A stretch of DNA of 64,000 nt, from assembly GCF_035046505.1 (NCBI RefSeq), contig NC_089822.1:94331659-94395658 (forward strand), in the 5' to 3' direction. A model generated the notes under the pieces. It was not told the DNA's origin and did no database searches. It was given only the letters and a program-made list of their open reading frames with translations. This document shows positions 26,077 to 39,300 of this stretch, one piece after another. The stretch's first letter is position 1. Each line of letters opens with the position of its first letter. The DNA is from Tiliqua scincoides (taxonomy: Eukaryota; Chordata; Lepidosauria; Squamata; Scincidae). The translations under genes and the position numbers were made by a program.

Positions 26077-26782
26077 TAGTGGTTCCCAAACTGTAGGTCA
26101 GGACTGTAATGAAAATGAACAAGATCCCTCGAGGAGATAGGGTGTGGCATCAACAGTCTGAGGACTGCTGGAACAGAGACTTCTGGAGACACTAGAAACT
26201 GGTGTGTGGCTGCCACTCCCATGACCTGCTGAGGACCAAGTTGTTGCTGTGGTGGCTGGAGAAGCTGCTGGCAGGAGACAGAAGGAAGGAGGAACTCTAC
26301 AGGTCGAACAGGTGAGATTCCCTGGTGGTGGGGGTCCAGCAGTGCAGAACTAGGGCCATTGTTGTAGAACAAACGGGAGCTAATTAGCTTAAAGTGGGCA
26401 TAGGTTCTCCAGACAAAGCTTGGACCAGGAATCTGGCAAAATAGGGACCCACTGGTGGGTCACAACCTGATATTTTGTGGGTTACCAAAGGTTGATGGAA
26501 AGAACAGATAACTAAGTGCCTCAAGCACTGAGGCTATTCAAAAATCAGATAGCTGCTAATTACCCTGCAAAGAGCTCAGCTCCTGCAGTTTGGAAGCATG
26601 GGCAAATTTAGGAGGATAAATGTTTGAGAGTTTTTTCCTGGTTATTATTACTTAAATAAGTAAATAAATATTATTCCTTTCCAGACTTCCTTTTTTAAAA
26701 GCCTGGTAAACCTCAGTGGGTCCTGATCAAGTGTTGTATTAAAAAAAATGGGTCCTGGTGCTAAAAAATTTGGGAACTACTG
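26077..26782. mobile_element. hAT-type element carrying a nested LTR-like insert
   Basis: TAGTGGTTCCCAAACTGTAG to TTTGGGAACTACTG, with an exact 8-bp duplication CACTAAAG (26069-26076, 26783-26790). Without the insert at 26105-26441 it aligns with 35295-35784. Confidence 0.75.
26105..26441. mobile_element. Solo-LTR-like insert, family unresolved
   Basis: It interrupts the hAT element at AGGAC, repeated as AGGGAC on the other side. It is a shorter relative of 54723-55330 (shared CTGGAGAAGCTGCTGGCAGG and CAAAGCTTGGACCAGGAAT). It starts TG, which together with a 4-5 bp duplication suggests an old solo LTR. No internal region is seen. Confidence 0.4.
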
Positions 26783-26790
26783 CACTAAAG

Positions 26791-27260
26791 GACTAAGATT
26801 TGAACAGAGTGCTGCAGTGAGCATCTTTGAACAGGCAGAGGAGCACCTCTCATCTTCCATTTTTTACCCAGTGATGAAGAGGTTAAAAAAATGCACATCC
26901 GTGGAATCAAAACAGAGTTCCCTCCAGCTTTGGTTCTTTCGGCCATAAGTGGTACCCTGTGAATACACACACTGCTAGTTTTTTACACAGCATCCTAGTT
27001 ATTGGGTAAAGAGCATGGCAGGGTTTAGGACCCAGAGCTTCTTCTTGCTTTGGCTGGCCGCCTGTGACAGCTGACCGAAAATCAATGAAGTGTACTTTAA
27101 GAAGCTTCAGAGTGGTGCAAGATCAGGCTCTCTAAGGCTGCTCTCCCCGCTTCCAGCCTATTAGCTGGCAGGCTTCAGCATCATTTTGCCTTAACTTCTT
27201 TCTCTGATGGAAGTTGTTTGCCTGTGAAAGACAAGAGATCCTGGTGGAGAAGCTGCTGCG
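26791..27260 (+). promoter_or_regulatory. CHRNB3: 5' flank of CHRNB3
   Basis: The proximal promoter must lie here or further upstream. A CAGCTG E-box (27068-27073) is visible. There is no CpG island and no clear TATA box, in contrast with THAP1. Confidence 0.35.
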
Positions 27261-27318
27261 ATGAGGGGGGTGCGAGATTTCATTATAGCATCCCTCCTCC
27301 TTTGGGCGAGCAGTTCAG
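27261..27318 (+). CDS. CHRNB3: CHRNB3 coding exon 1 (signal peptide)
   Basis: It encodes [19 protein letters not shown] plus the first base of Ala20, with donor G|GTAGGT. It is a hydrophobic leader of the expected length and joins in phase (G|CT) to exon 2. This exon is not conserved in sequence with mammals, so the exact start is somewhat less sure than the other exons. Confidence 0.85.
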
Positions 27319-30300
27319 GTAGGTGCCTTTTATTCGAGTTAAAGATAAGTGCTAGATCGAACAGCACAAGCCTATGCCTGTCTACTCGGAAGTAAGTCTC
27401 ACTGAATTCAATGGGGCTGACTCCCAGTATGTGTATAGGATTGCAGCCTAAGAGCCCAATCTTATGCATGCCTACTCCGAAGTCCCATTATAATCAATGG
27501 GACTTACTCCCAGGTAAATGTGTATAGGACTGCAGCCTAAGTGCCCAATCTTATGCATGCCTACTCAGAAGTAAGTTCCATTATAATCAATGGGGCTTAC
27601 TCCCAGTTAAGTGTGGATAGACTGCCTGCAGAACTCAGAGATGCATTCATGTGCAAAAGCACTGGCTTTTGCTCTTTAAGTGCATTTGAAATACTCCCCC
27701 CCTTTTCCACACTAAGCAAAGGACTTGGAAATTAAACATAAGTGACACCAGGTAGCCAGCCACTCATTTCAGCACTGCTGTTCATGGATTTCAGCTTCTA
27801 ATCAACAGCCTTGTTTTAAAAAGACTTTTTATAGCTAACACCATAATCCTATGCATGTTTATACAAAAGTAAACCCCACTGTGTTTGATAGGATTTATTC
27901 CTATGGAAGTGTGCCAAGGATTGCAGCCTAAGTGATATTATAACAACCACACCCATTATTTCAGTGTGTGAGGGGGGGGGAACCCACATTAATAGTAATT
28001 TATATAGGAGGATCAGTAACATGGTGCTTTGCAGAGCAGCAAGTTCTCTGCCTCAAACAGCTTACATTCTAAACCTGGGTGAAAGAGCAGAAAGATGGGA
28101 GGGGTGGAGATGCCTTGATTTTAGTGGGAATAGCAGAAGTTTATCAGTATCAGTTGTTTATTTCTTTGAACACCTATTGTTAATGCTAATGCTAGATGCA
28201 AATTTGCCTCACTTTTCTATTTGTGTTTCACCCTTCTCTCTGCACCCCCTTTCCCAACACAGAATTATAATGGCCCTTTTCCCAAAATGCAGAGGGCAGT
28301 AATATTTTCCTGCTCCTTACCCTCTTGTCCTGAGGAGTTCCAGGGCTGGCCTTTGCATGTTCTGTGTTCCCCCCCCCCCCAAAAAAAAAGAGTACTGGAG
28401 CCTGAGACTGACCCACTTACCTGGGAGTTAGTCACACTGAACTCCGTGCGGTTTCCTTCTGAGTATCAGACATGAGGTTGTGTTGATAAGTTTTTCATCA
28501 TACCTGTTATCTTCAGTGTTTTTGGTTTTTTTAATATTCATCCATCACAGGACTCTAAAAGAGCCCACCGAAAGATGACTCTCTCATTTTTGTATGAGAG
28601 ATATTTCTCATATGTATGTATGTATATTTCTCTCTTATGTATGAGAGATATTGGGTTTTAATGTGCCTCACACACAGCACATTAAAACCCAAGAATCAAC
28701 CTCCAGCTTACTGATGTACAGATTGAGCAGGTGGGAAACAAGCAGGCATGTAGACCTGCAGTGTTAGTCCTAAAGCAGCATCAGTCCCTCAAACCCGGAA
28801 ATCATTTTAGCAACCCTTTCCTGCTAGCTAATAATGACTACACTTAGCGTTCATGCAGCACTTTTTGAGTGTTCAAAGCATCTCCCCTAATGTCTCAGTA
28901 ATCCATACAGACAAACACGTAAGTAGGTCAGGGTTGTTCTCCCTCTCTTTGCAGAGAGGGGAACTGAGAGTGATAATGACCTACCTAAGGTCACCAAAGG
29001 AAGGTATGGAAGAAGCCAGGTTTGAGCCACGGAACTCTTGGTTTGCAGCTCTTAAACCACCGCACTACACCAGATCTCTTGAGGCTCAGATTGCTGCTCT
29101 TCCTCCATGGCCACATGCAAACCTCCAAAAATGTATGTTTATACATTTATTCCTTTCTTCCATATTTAGGAGAAGATCTTTTGTTCAGTGGCAGAGTACT
29201 TGCCTTTAAAGTAGAAGGTCTCAGGTTAATTCTTTGCATCTCCAAGTAGGACTGGGATATACCTTCCCCCAGAGAGCTGGGGGGAAATAACTATGGATCA
29301 GGGGTCTCCAGACTATACAGCCAGAGGGCCACATCAAATAACTGGCACGGTGTTGAGTGCCGGAAAAAAAATAAATTTAAATATAAACTTTAAATAAATA
29401 CATTAGAGAGGAAACTTAGATGAATGAATAGGCTCAAATTTTCAGGATTTCTCCAAGCACTGACAGAAATAAAACACACATTTAAATGGATTCCCATTCC
29501 CCCCCCCCCCAAGCAGCTTACTAAAATATACAGGAGTAAATATCTCAGCATTAGCACATCATAGGAAACACCTGGAGCATGTTCTGAGGGTTAAGGAAGC
29601 CTCTGACCCTGCAGAAGGCCTTCTAAGGCCTTCAGAGGGTACAAAAATTACTTACAAATATTCAAGATAACTAGGAAGTGATGTTTTAGGCCCTCTGAAC
29701 ACCCTCCAGACATGACCGGAGCACAGATCTGGTCATGTTTGGTCAGGTGGGCCAGAAGCTTGCAGGGGGCCAGAGGCTGGCTGTGAGCCGGATTGAAGCT
29801 CGCCGCGGGCAGCATGTGGCCCCCAGGCTGGGGTTTGGAGACCCCTGCTATAGATGTTAAGATGACCGGTAACTGTAGATAATACTGGGCTAGATGGACC
29901 AATGATCTGATTTCATAAAAAAGCACTTTTAAATGTTCACAGCAATTTGCTACATATAACACGCAAACTGCAAAGTCAATCAAAATGATTCACATTTATC
30001 AAGAGTTATTCTACTATAATTACACAAGGCTGAATACAGCCCAATTTTATCCTTTTCCCTGCTGCTGCATGCAGCTGCTCCGAAACAGGCTGTGCTGCAT
30101 GCTATGGTGGTGAGGGGGAAGGAGGCTGATTGGGGGAGATGTAAGCCCCTTGATCATCAATAGGTCTCCTCAGACCTGTTCCAGCTTTATAACTGGTGCA
30201 AATCTGAAGAGGCAAAGGGGGTGTGTTGGGATGCTCTGGAGGGGATAGCATCAGGTACGAGTTTCTTATGCCCTCTTCCATTCCCCGATCCACCCTGTTC

Positions 30301-33300
30301 CATCAATTCCCCACCCTGCCAGCTTACCAATGTCATCAGGGTTTCTTGCCACCACTGCATGAGGGATACTCCTCAGCATCTGTGGGGGTGGTCCGGAAGT
30401 GTGGGGTGGTCTACATGCACTTCTAGAAGGGGTGGTCTACATGCACTTCTCTAATGGAGTTTGTAATGCCATAAAATGCGCTTCACACCAGAACGCTAGT
30501 ACCAGCAGTGGGGACAAGGAATAGGGTTGGGCTGTTAATGACTTACGGATACCTCTAAAGTCGAAAGCATTGCTACTGAAATCCACAAATAGTTTCCAAG
30601 ACTTTGAAATTTTTTTTTAAAAATGGCTTTTAAAATCTTAACTCAGTTGGGTGAGCAGATGTAATGGAGGCCTCTGCTTATCTCTTGCCCAGTAGCTAGC
30701 ACACCACCACAACCACAGCTTCTGCCACTGCCTTACTTGTTGGCTTTTAAAAAGGTGATGGGGAACAAAGTGGAAGCATCTGTTGTAGGTGATCAACCTC
30801 CTCTAGAGAATGGAAGAGAGAAGAGGAGGAGAAAAAGAGCGAGTAGAGGAGGAGCAGAGATGAATGAGGCACCATGCTAATGCTGTTCCAGTGTGTGTAT
30901 GAGAGTCAAAGTGAAATAGTGGCAGCCAACAGATGCAAAAAGTGCCCTGGCTTGCCCATCACCAGAAGAGACTGCCTCGGTCAGCCTCAGTGATGGGTCA
31001 TTCGTGCTTAGTGTGAACAAGGTCCTGCCTCTGTTTATTTATATAGTGCATTGGCATTTAGCATAGAGTGAAAAGACAAGTCCCTGCCCCCAAGGAGTTT
31101 ACAGTCTAGATATAATTTGTCATTTGACATAATTCATTAATCTGACTTTGTGGTTGTTTTTTTTAAAGACAGCATTCAACTACCACAGCCATCTTATCCC
31201 CTCTCATCAGGGATTCTGGCATGGACAGGACTGTAGAGAAAGGTTTCAAAAAATGCCCAAGTTATAGATAAGTAACAATGTGCATGAATGCAATTATTAC
31301 ATTAATTTCAATGGGAAAAATTCTAACTCATTCCAAAGTCATCCTAAAACCACCCTTAATGCATAAGGAAAAAGTTGTGTGACACAGTAAAATCGAATTA
31401 ATTCTATTTAATGACAGTATTATATAGCATCAATGAAGTGTTAGTCAACAATGAAAATGTAATCACGTAATGATTCACATGTAATGAAAATCACGTAATG
31501 AGGTTTAGCACCTCAAGTTTTTGATGCAACACTGCGCCATCTCAGGAGTGTCACAAGCACTTCGTAAGGCACATTTGTACCTCCTTGCAAGCTGGCCGGG
31601 CTGGTTCAGAGGCTCTTGCTGGCTCATGGAGGCCAAGTTTGGCTGCCACGCTGCCTGGAGAAGGTGAGTTTGTGCTGGCTGAGGCAGCCAGCACAAGTGT
31701 TGGAGAGGGTGGCAGGAGGGTGGAATGGGAGTGTTTTTTGGGCAGGGGAGGGTGGGCCGGTGGGCAGACCAGGCCTGGAAGGGTAGGTGGGAGTGGCCTA
31801 GATCCTATCCTCCTCCCAGCCAACCTGGTGTTACACCAGACTACTCAGATTTGTGTCAGCGATTTCACTGATGGAGATCCAAGTAGCCCCATAGGGGTGG
31901 CTGGCATGCAACACAGGATAAGGGAATTAATGAAGTTGGTGCAATAGCCACCTCCTGCTCTGCACTGGATACAGCACAGGCCAGTTGGCCTGCCTGTTTC
32001 AGTGCAGGTTAGGATTGGATTACCCAGACCCATATTCACAGTAATTTGTAGAAATGCAGCACAAGAACAGATATACTGTGAAAGGGAGCATGTAACACAC
32101 ATGCCTTGAAAGCATGGGGACTTGCTACCCATCAGGCAGTACATTTCACATGGAGGGTGCATCTTCCCCAACAGTGCTTGGTCCTCCAAGGGTACTGAAG
32201 AGTAGTTTCCCTAAAGCCCACAGGAGCACACCCAAGAAAGGGGCATTGTTGAACTTCTGTCCTATCAGGGGGAGAAATCTACAATTTGATCCAACTTCCT
32301 GGAATTCCTTCTTGTGCACCCAAGGCAAATTTGTCCTCTGTCTCTGTATCTCAAAGGGGGTGTGAGGTGTTCCCAGTGGGTAAAATGAGAAGTAGATCTT
32401 GCCTTTGTGAGAGATTTGCTTCTTCCCCCACCATTCCCAGACCTTATATTAAAAGTATTGGTATGGATAAAGAGGGATGGTCTTAACTCGTGCTGTATGG
32501 ATAAGTGAAAATCTTTGTAATGGAAGTACTTATAAAGAGGGAAGAGTGTTCTTCTAGGTCTACTTTTGGAGTGGGGGAAGGTGTCGAGTCTGTTTGCTGT
32601 CCCCTCTGCTCCCCCAAATCCTCTGCTCGATGTGAATGTGTCCCCAGGGAGGGCTACTAATTATAACGATTACTGTCTCTAAATAGTGCCTCCACTTGGT
32701 GCAGCAAAGACATGTGGAAACAGCAAATTGTACACCAGCACCAGTACAAGAATACATACGAGAAAGCTTCCTAGCTTTACTGGGTCCTGATCTCTTGGTC
32801 CAGTACCTTTCTTTGTACATTTGATCAGCTCAAACTTGTCTTCTCTGCTGACTTCTTCATCCTCTGGTTTTAGCTCTGTCAAAGTGAGCTGCCACTTTGA
32901 ATTCTGTACCACTGTGTGTCGTTCTCCCTTTTGCTACAGTAATGAAACTGTGCACGAATGAAACTGTCCCTTATGGAGTTGCCCATCCAGTGTGATGATG
33001 AAATACTTTCTACAGTAGTTGGTAGTAAAAAGAATATCCATGTGGTGGCATAGCTTACGGCGACATTGCCCTGGGTACCATGCCTCGAGGGGGACAGTGG
33101 ACCCAAGGTGAAAAATGTGGTCTTCTGAGACTCGGGGAGGCCGTGTACAGCCTCTTTGCCCCTCAAGCCACCTCCTGGACATGACTCTGTGCATGTGCGC
33201 GTATTAAATTTGTTTTTGTAGGTTGGGGGCATTAAAAATTTTTGTGCTCCTGGGCACCAGATACCTTAGCTATGCCACTATATCCATTATGCCTCTCTGC

Positions 33301-36300
33301 CATTCTTTCAATGAATCTTTTTCCCCACAGGATATTGGTTTTAATTTAACTGGGTTCAGATGCGGCAACAGTTCTGAACAGCATGTCCATATCATTCAAG
33401 TGCCTCTCCTTACCTTTTCACTTTTTTTTTTCAGCTTTTACTGTGTTCAGCTCATTTGCTGAGAATGAAGATGCCCTCTTGCGTCACTTATTTCTCGGGT
33501 ATCAAAAATGGATCAGACCAGTAAAACATTCCAATGATACCATCAAAGTGTACTTTGGATTAAAGATATCCCAATTAGTAGATGTGGTAGGTAATGCACA
33601 GTCCCTTTTCTCTGGGTTCCACTGATAGGGATGGACATACTTACTTTCCTTAAGTGATACCAGAAAGTATGCCGCTATCCCAATTTCTCTCTCAATCCTA
33701 TTTATGTTCTTTTGGGACACTTGATGGAATTAGATTTGTTCTCTTTAGTCTGTACAATCTGAGGTGTGCAGAAGGATGTAAGTTCCTGTGGCCCCAGGAC
33801 CCTTAGAACTGCTAGTGCTTGGCCTGGTGAAGCATTTGCTGAGGTTCATAAGTGATGTGTTAGTGCAGTGGTTCCCCAACTATGAACCATGGCTACCCAG
33901 GGAGCAGTGGAAACCGGCCAGGAGAGATGTGGAATCCTCATGAAAAACACTCTGGCCTATACAATGTATAGGATAGTAACTCTAATGGGGAGCCACAGCC
34001 AATGGGTAGGCAATACAAGGGAGTTGCCATTTGAAAAGGTTTGAGAACCACTGAATTAGGGATTTATTGCTTTAAGCAGTTTAAGCTGATCACTTTGTGT
34101 GGAATGGTTAAGAAAGGTCAAATGCAGGAGGTCACTCTTGCTCATCATTAGAACGTCTCAGACACTTCACACAAAGTGAGATGTAGGGTCCCACCCCTGG
34201 AGGGGCCTGGAGCAGGCTTGTTCCACCCCCAGGGAGGCCTCAGACTGGCTGGAGGAGGAGGTGGGGTTCCAGCACCCTTGTCCTCCTCCCTAGCAGAGCT
34301 GCCAAACTTGGCTTAGGAGCAGGAGCCGTTCACCTCACAGCTCCCTGCTTCACACTGACTGCCTCTCATCCCTGGCTTCCCTTTTTTATGGAGCAAGCCT
34401 GCCCCCTTTGGCCAGGATCAGAATGGTGTACCACCCTCTGGCCCTTTGCGGATCACAGAGAACTTTTTGTGTGAGATATTTCACTTTTGGTGAGGTACCC
34501 AAGTAGTTCAAAGGTAGGGAGTGGAACAATATAAAGTGAAAATCCTGGGGTTCACTTCAGGTAACGTATATCCCACTCACTTCTTGCTAGTTAAGGGGGC
34601 CTATTCAGGACTGGCCCATCCATGAGGCCCAATGAGGCACTCAAGGAACAGATTGATGGGCACCCACCAGTATCTGTCCAAACACCTGCATTGCTTCTTC
34701 TCCCACTACCTGTATTGGAAAAAGAAAGGGGGATGAAGTAGAAGAGGAAGCATGGAAGAGAGCATAGGCTAGAGCATTAGAGATCCAGGGAGTGGGAACA
34801 GCAGCAGCTGCACATCATCAGGTAACAGGGGATAGCTTCATGTGCCAGGAGGCTTTGGGTTGGTCCTGAACCCATTGATACCCTTTTGCCAGGGCTTCTA
34901 AAATTGGACTGCACATGCACAGATGTTTGGTGTATTCCATGGGACACAGTAGGTGCCACGTTGGTACATCCCACATCATCCCACAAGTAGTCAATTAGGA
35001 TTGGGCTGTTAGTTTTCTTCTGTTTAGAAGTGAATGATTTTTTTTCCCCCATAGGATGAAAAGAATCAGTTAATGACAACGAATGTGTGGCTGAAGCAGG
35101 TAATATATATGGTGGTACATTACTTTTAAACATTTTGTTGTGAGTACTACATGGTTGCCAAAAATCACTGAATTTTGATGATGGTCTGTTGATGCCCCAC
35201 AGTGCTGTTGAGATGAAGGTTCTTGGATATAAGGAACTCCTTCCCCATTGATGTCAGTGTGTCAGTAAACTGGCTAGCATTACAGATACTATGGCAGCCT
35301 TTCTCAAACTGTGGCTCAGGACCCACTTGATGGGTCATAACCTACTTTTTGGGGGGGGGAGGGTCCCACAAAGCACCAGTGAAAACACAGGTGATGGAAA
35401 GATCAGATCAGCTTCAAGCCCTGAGTCTATTAAAAATCAGATAGCTTTAACTGCCCTGCAAAGAGCTGAGTTCTTTGCAAGCTGGTGTAAATATAGGGAG
35501 ATAAATGTTTGAGCATCTTTTTGGGTGTGTTTCCCCTCCCCCCAAGTCTGTCAATGATGGATAGTGGGGCAGGTGAAGGCTGGGTCACATAACTAAGCCT
35601 CTCAAGCATTGAGGCTATTCATTTGGGCTGCCACATTACAAGAAATAGATTGAGGGTTTTTTTTTTCAAATAAATATTTTTTTTCTAGATCACCCTTTTT
35701 ACTTAAAAAAACAAACTAGGTGGGTCTCAATAGAGTGTCATTTTAAAAAGTGGGTCCTGGTGTTAAAAAGTTTGAGAACCATTGTACTATGGTGTGATTT
35801 TGGTTTGTAACTTGATACTGCTGATGGTGATATCTAGAGAGAGATAATAAAAATAGTGCACTATATCGCAACAGATACATTGTGAGGGGAAAAAAGGTGT
35901 CTAACATAGTGTTTTTCCCACTGAGTTCTGAAACTTCTTAATGAGAAGGTCTGTTCAAATTTCATAGGCAGGAGTATAGTTGGATGGTGGGAAGTAGAGC
36001 ACCACAACTACTAATCCAGCAGGAATTGTGATGTCCTCAGCAGAAGCACTGTGTTGCTGCTTCTTCTCAACTTGGGTCCTTTGGGAAAAGGCAGGCTCAT
36101 CAGAATGCAAACTGAGAAATTTGCCTAGGGGCATATGCCAATGTCTTAGCCATTGTCTTAACCAAGGGCTGTCGGAGAGACAATACACAGTTCATATTAC
36201 ATTAAGGATATAATCCTATGCAAACTTAGATGAGAATAAATTCCTCTGAATACAATGGGCTGAGTAAAATGCCTAGACTGGCACCTTTTATAAGCCCATT

Positions 36301-39300
36301 TTTCTTTTTAAAATATTTTAAACCTATTGCAACACATCCAAAAATCTGGGTTGTAATGAGCTAGTTGTTTAAATGAAAGTATAATCAATTTCAAAATAGA
36401 ATTAAGTAGCAGAAGGGAAAATACTCTAATGAAGATATTTAAAATTCACTTTTTGGTTATATTCTTCCTGGGGGTGTGGCATGATTGATTCCTGTACTAC
36501 TACTATTAAAGCACTGTCCACAGGAAGCTGTTTTCTGCTGAGTTGGACCATTGATCTATGTAGCTCAGTACGATCTCTAGTCCAGCAGGCTTCAAATGGT
36601 GGCCTGTGGGCTCGGTCCAGCGTCAGGAAAAAGCTGTTTCCACACGGCATGGCACTCTGCATTCTGCATAGCAGCCTCTTATCTTTCAAGCTGATCTCAG
36701 GAACTCGTGCTGGCCAGCCACTTCCACTCAGAAACTGGGGCGCAGAGCCTGCTGGGGCCATGGACAGGGGAAACAGTTGCCTGGCGCAAGTTTCTGAGAA
36801 GATCAGCTTGAAAGAGGCTGCAGAACGGAAAGTGCCACACTGTTGGGGATAGTTTTTTCAGGATATAGAGGTTCTCAGTTTAGAGACAGTTGGTCTAAGC
36901 AGTTCTCCAGAGTTTCAGGCAGACACTTTTTCAAGCACTACTAGAGATGTCAAGGTCTGAGCTTGGGATCTTCTACGTGCAAAGCAGATACTGTACCACT
37001 GAAGAACCTGAAGAGGTGTACCACCACAGCTCTTCCCTGAAAATCAATTTGCCCATTGGTGACATCGGAGGTTGACCAGATTCGGTACCAGCCAGATTAG
37101 GTACCAGCCCATGAGCTACCCAGGGCTTGCTTGCCTGGCCCCTGATGCTCTCCCCTCAGCCCACACCTTTACCTGGGAGAGCAGCACAGTAAAGCACTCA
37201 GCCAAGGGTCTGCTCCATTGCTGCCTCTTTCATTGCTTGCATTCCTAGAACCTTTGTCCCTGGAGACCAAGCATGACTGCCACTGGAGCATAAGCACAAT
37301 TACTTCAGGATGTCCAGAACTTAGTAGAAGAAGTAAATGCTTGCACAATGTTTGCAAAGGATATGTTGGTTCTGGCAAGTCCTTTGGATCAATGTGGATG
37401 AAAACCCCTTCCCTCTGCACACAGTGGAGGCTGAATATGCTGCAGTACCTCAATTGCTGCCATCTGAACATGCATACCAATACTGGAGAGCATGGCTGTA
37501 GCCATGGGGGTGGGAAGCCCTAAGGGCTCTTTCGTCATCAGAGATATTCCACTTGCCTTTCCTTAGTCTATCTTTAGCCCTTTGATACAATGGACAGATA
37601 CGAAAAATGTGCAAACAATACACTACTCACTACAATGCACTAATGCTTGGTTAAGAAAACAATCTCCTTTTGCCTTCCAGCATGCTTGCTAATATGTTCA
37701 AAGGCACTGGGCTGATGGACAAGCCCTTGGCACTTCCAACTTTTATTCCCTTAATAGCATGAGCTATAGAGTTAATGTACTGCATGAACTTAATCAAATT
37801 AAGTTTGATAACTTCATTTTCATTTCTTGAAACACGTTATTTTGAATTTTGCGGTTTCATATTGACTTGTGATCCTCCACAGTACACCTTTGCCCTCCCT
37901 CCAGACTTCTGGCTATGGGTCTGCTAGGTTAGAGCTAGGACGAAATTCAAAACAACCAAAGAACTTGCTCTCCAAATGGCTTCCTTGCCCCAGCTTGTCT
38001 GACTGCAGCCCAAGTCAGCATAACATCTCCCTGCAGTACAGGGCATATGCACGTACCCATGGTATGCCATTCCCTTTCTTGGCAAAGCCAGCTGCAGCAG
38101 CCCTTGGGGACTATTGTTTCTCTCTTGGAGGGCACAAGGGTGATCGGCAATAGCATGTGGTTGACAAGCTTTCTTCAGCGAATGTGAAAAGAGAAACAAA
38201 ACACCCAAAGGCAGTGAGTTGCAACTGCTCAGATGCGGCAAAGTCTTCCTGTTGTTCTTTGGTTCAAGTTGTCATGACCTCTTAGGTTGTGTCTCCTTTG
38301 CTCTGTGAAACTGTGGTGCTTTCTAAAGATGCGTGCCTTTAAATAACAGCCCAAGCAAAGCAGGAGGTGGATGTTCACAAATGCAGCAGTTTGTAGCTTT
38401 TTCAGACTTGGCCATGATCTACTTTCAATCCTAACCAGCAACATTGGGTCACATTTACATTTTTCAAAATCCTGTTTCTGTGTCTTTCCCCGTTGTCCCC
38501 CATCTCTCTTTTTCTCCTTAAACCAGGGATCCCTAAACTTTTAGGCCAGAGGGCCGCATCAAATATCTGACATGGTGTCAAGGGCTGGGGAAAAAAAAAT
38601 TTAAAATATAAAATTTAAATAAATACATTAGAAAGCTTCACAAAGCCTAAGGCCCTCAGATGGCCCAAAAAGTCACTTATGGTTTTTCAGAAAAACCAGG
38701 AAGTGATGTCTTTGGGCCTTTAGAAGGCATTCTGAGGGGAGGCGCATGGCCTCCCTGGCTCTCAGAACAACCTCCAGATGCAACTGGAGCACAGCTCTGG
38801 TCACATTTGGTTGAGCGGACCAAAGTCTTGCAGGGGTCCAAAGGCTTGCTGCAGGTCAGAAAGAAGTTTGTTGCGGGCCGCATCTGGCCCCTGGACCGGG
38901 GTTTGGAGACCCCTGCCTTAAACCAAAGAAAGAAAAAGAGAGTTATGTAGCTAGTGCAACCCAGTTTGGGTTGGGGCAAAACTAGGTTGAGAATTGCAAA
39001 CTCCCCCTCCCCCCAACTTCAGGAGCAACATTCTAATGGTTGGTTACATTACAGTGGATGTTTTGTCCCATTTCACTGCAATCAGTTTAGTTAGTTGGTA
39101 GACCAAGGGTGACCATAGAGGACAGTGCCTATACCTTTAACCAACCTTTAACCAAGGAAATGTTGGCCCTTCAATATGGAAAGGTTTAAAAGGCTACTCC
39201 TGCCAAAATTCCCTCTTCTATGCAATGGGTAAAAGTATAGGCACTCTGTCCTCCATTGTATCTGGTCATCCTTGGTGGACCACACTGCCTTCTGATAGGT

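Larger units (their letters stand above)
27931..33044. other. CHRNB3: CHRNB3 intron 1, remaining sequence
   Basis: Besides the listed elements there is a CR1-type block (28850-29090), a hairpin at 28653-28690 (GGGTTTTAATGTGC / GCACATTAAAACCC), a LINE tail (31025-31115), and otherwise unassigned sequence. Confidence 0.4.

Noticed and set aside
27363-27622. CRISPR-like array
   Set aside because: Three tandem units of a dispersed vertebrate repeat in an intron, without unique spacers.
31585-31947. 120-residue frame
   Set aside because: Lies in a Harbinger-like element with low-complexity G-rich composition and no family resemblance.
36481-36852. 123-residue frame
   Set aside because: Crosses an imperfect palindrome, and composition and lack of motifs suggest chance.
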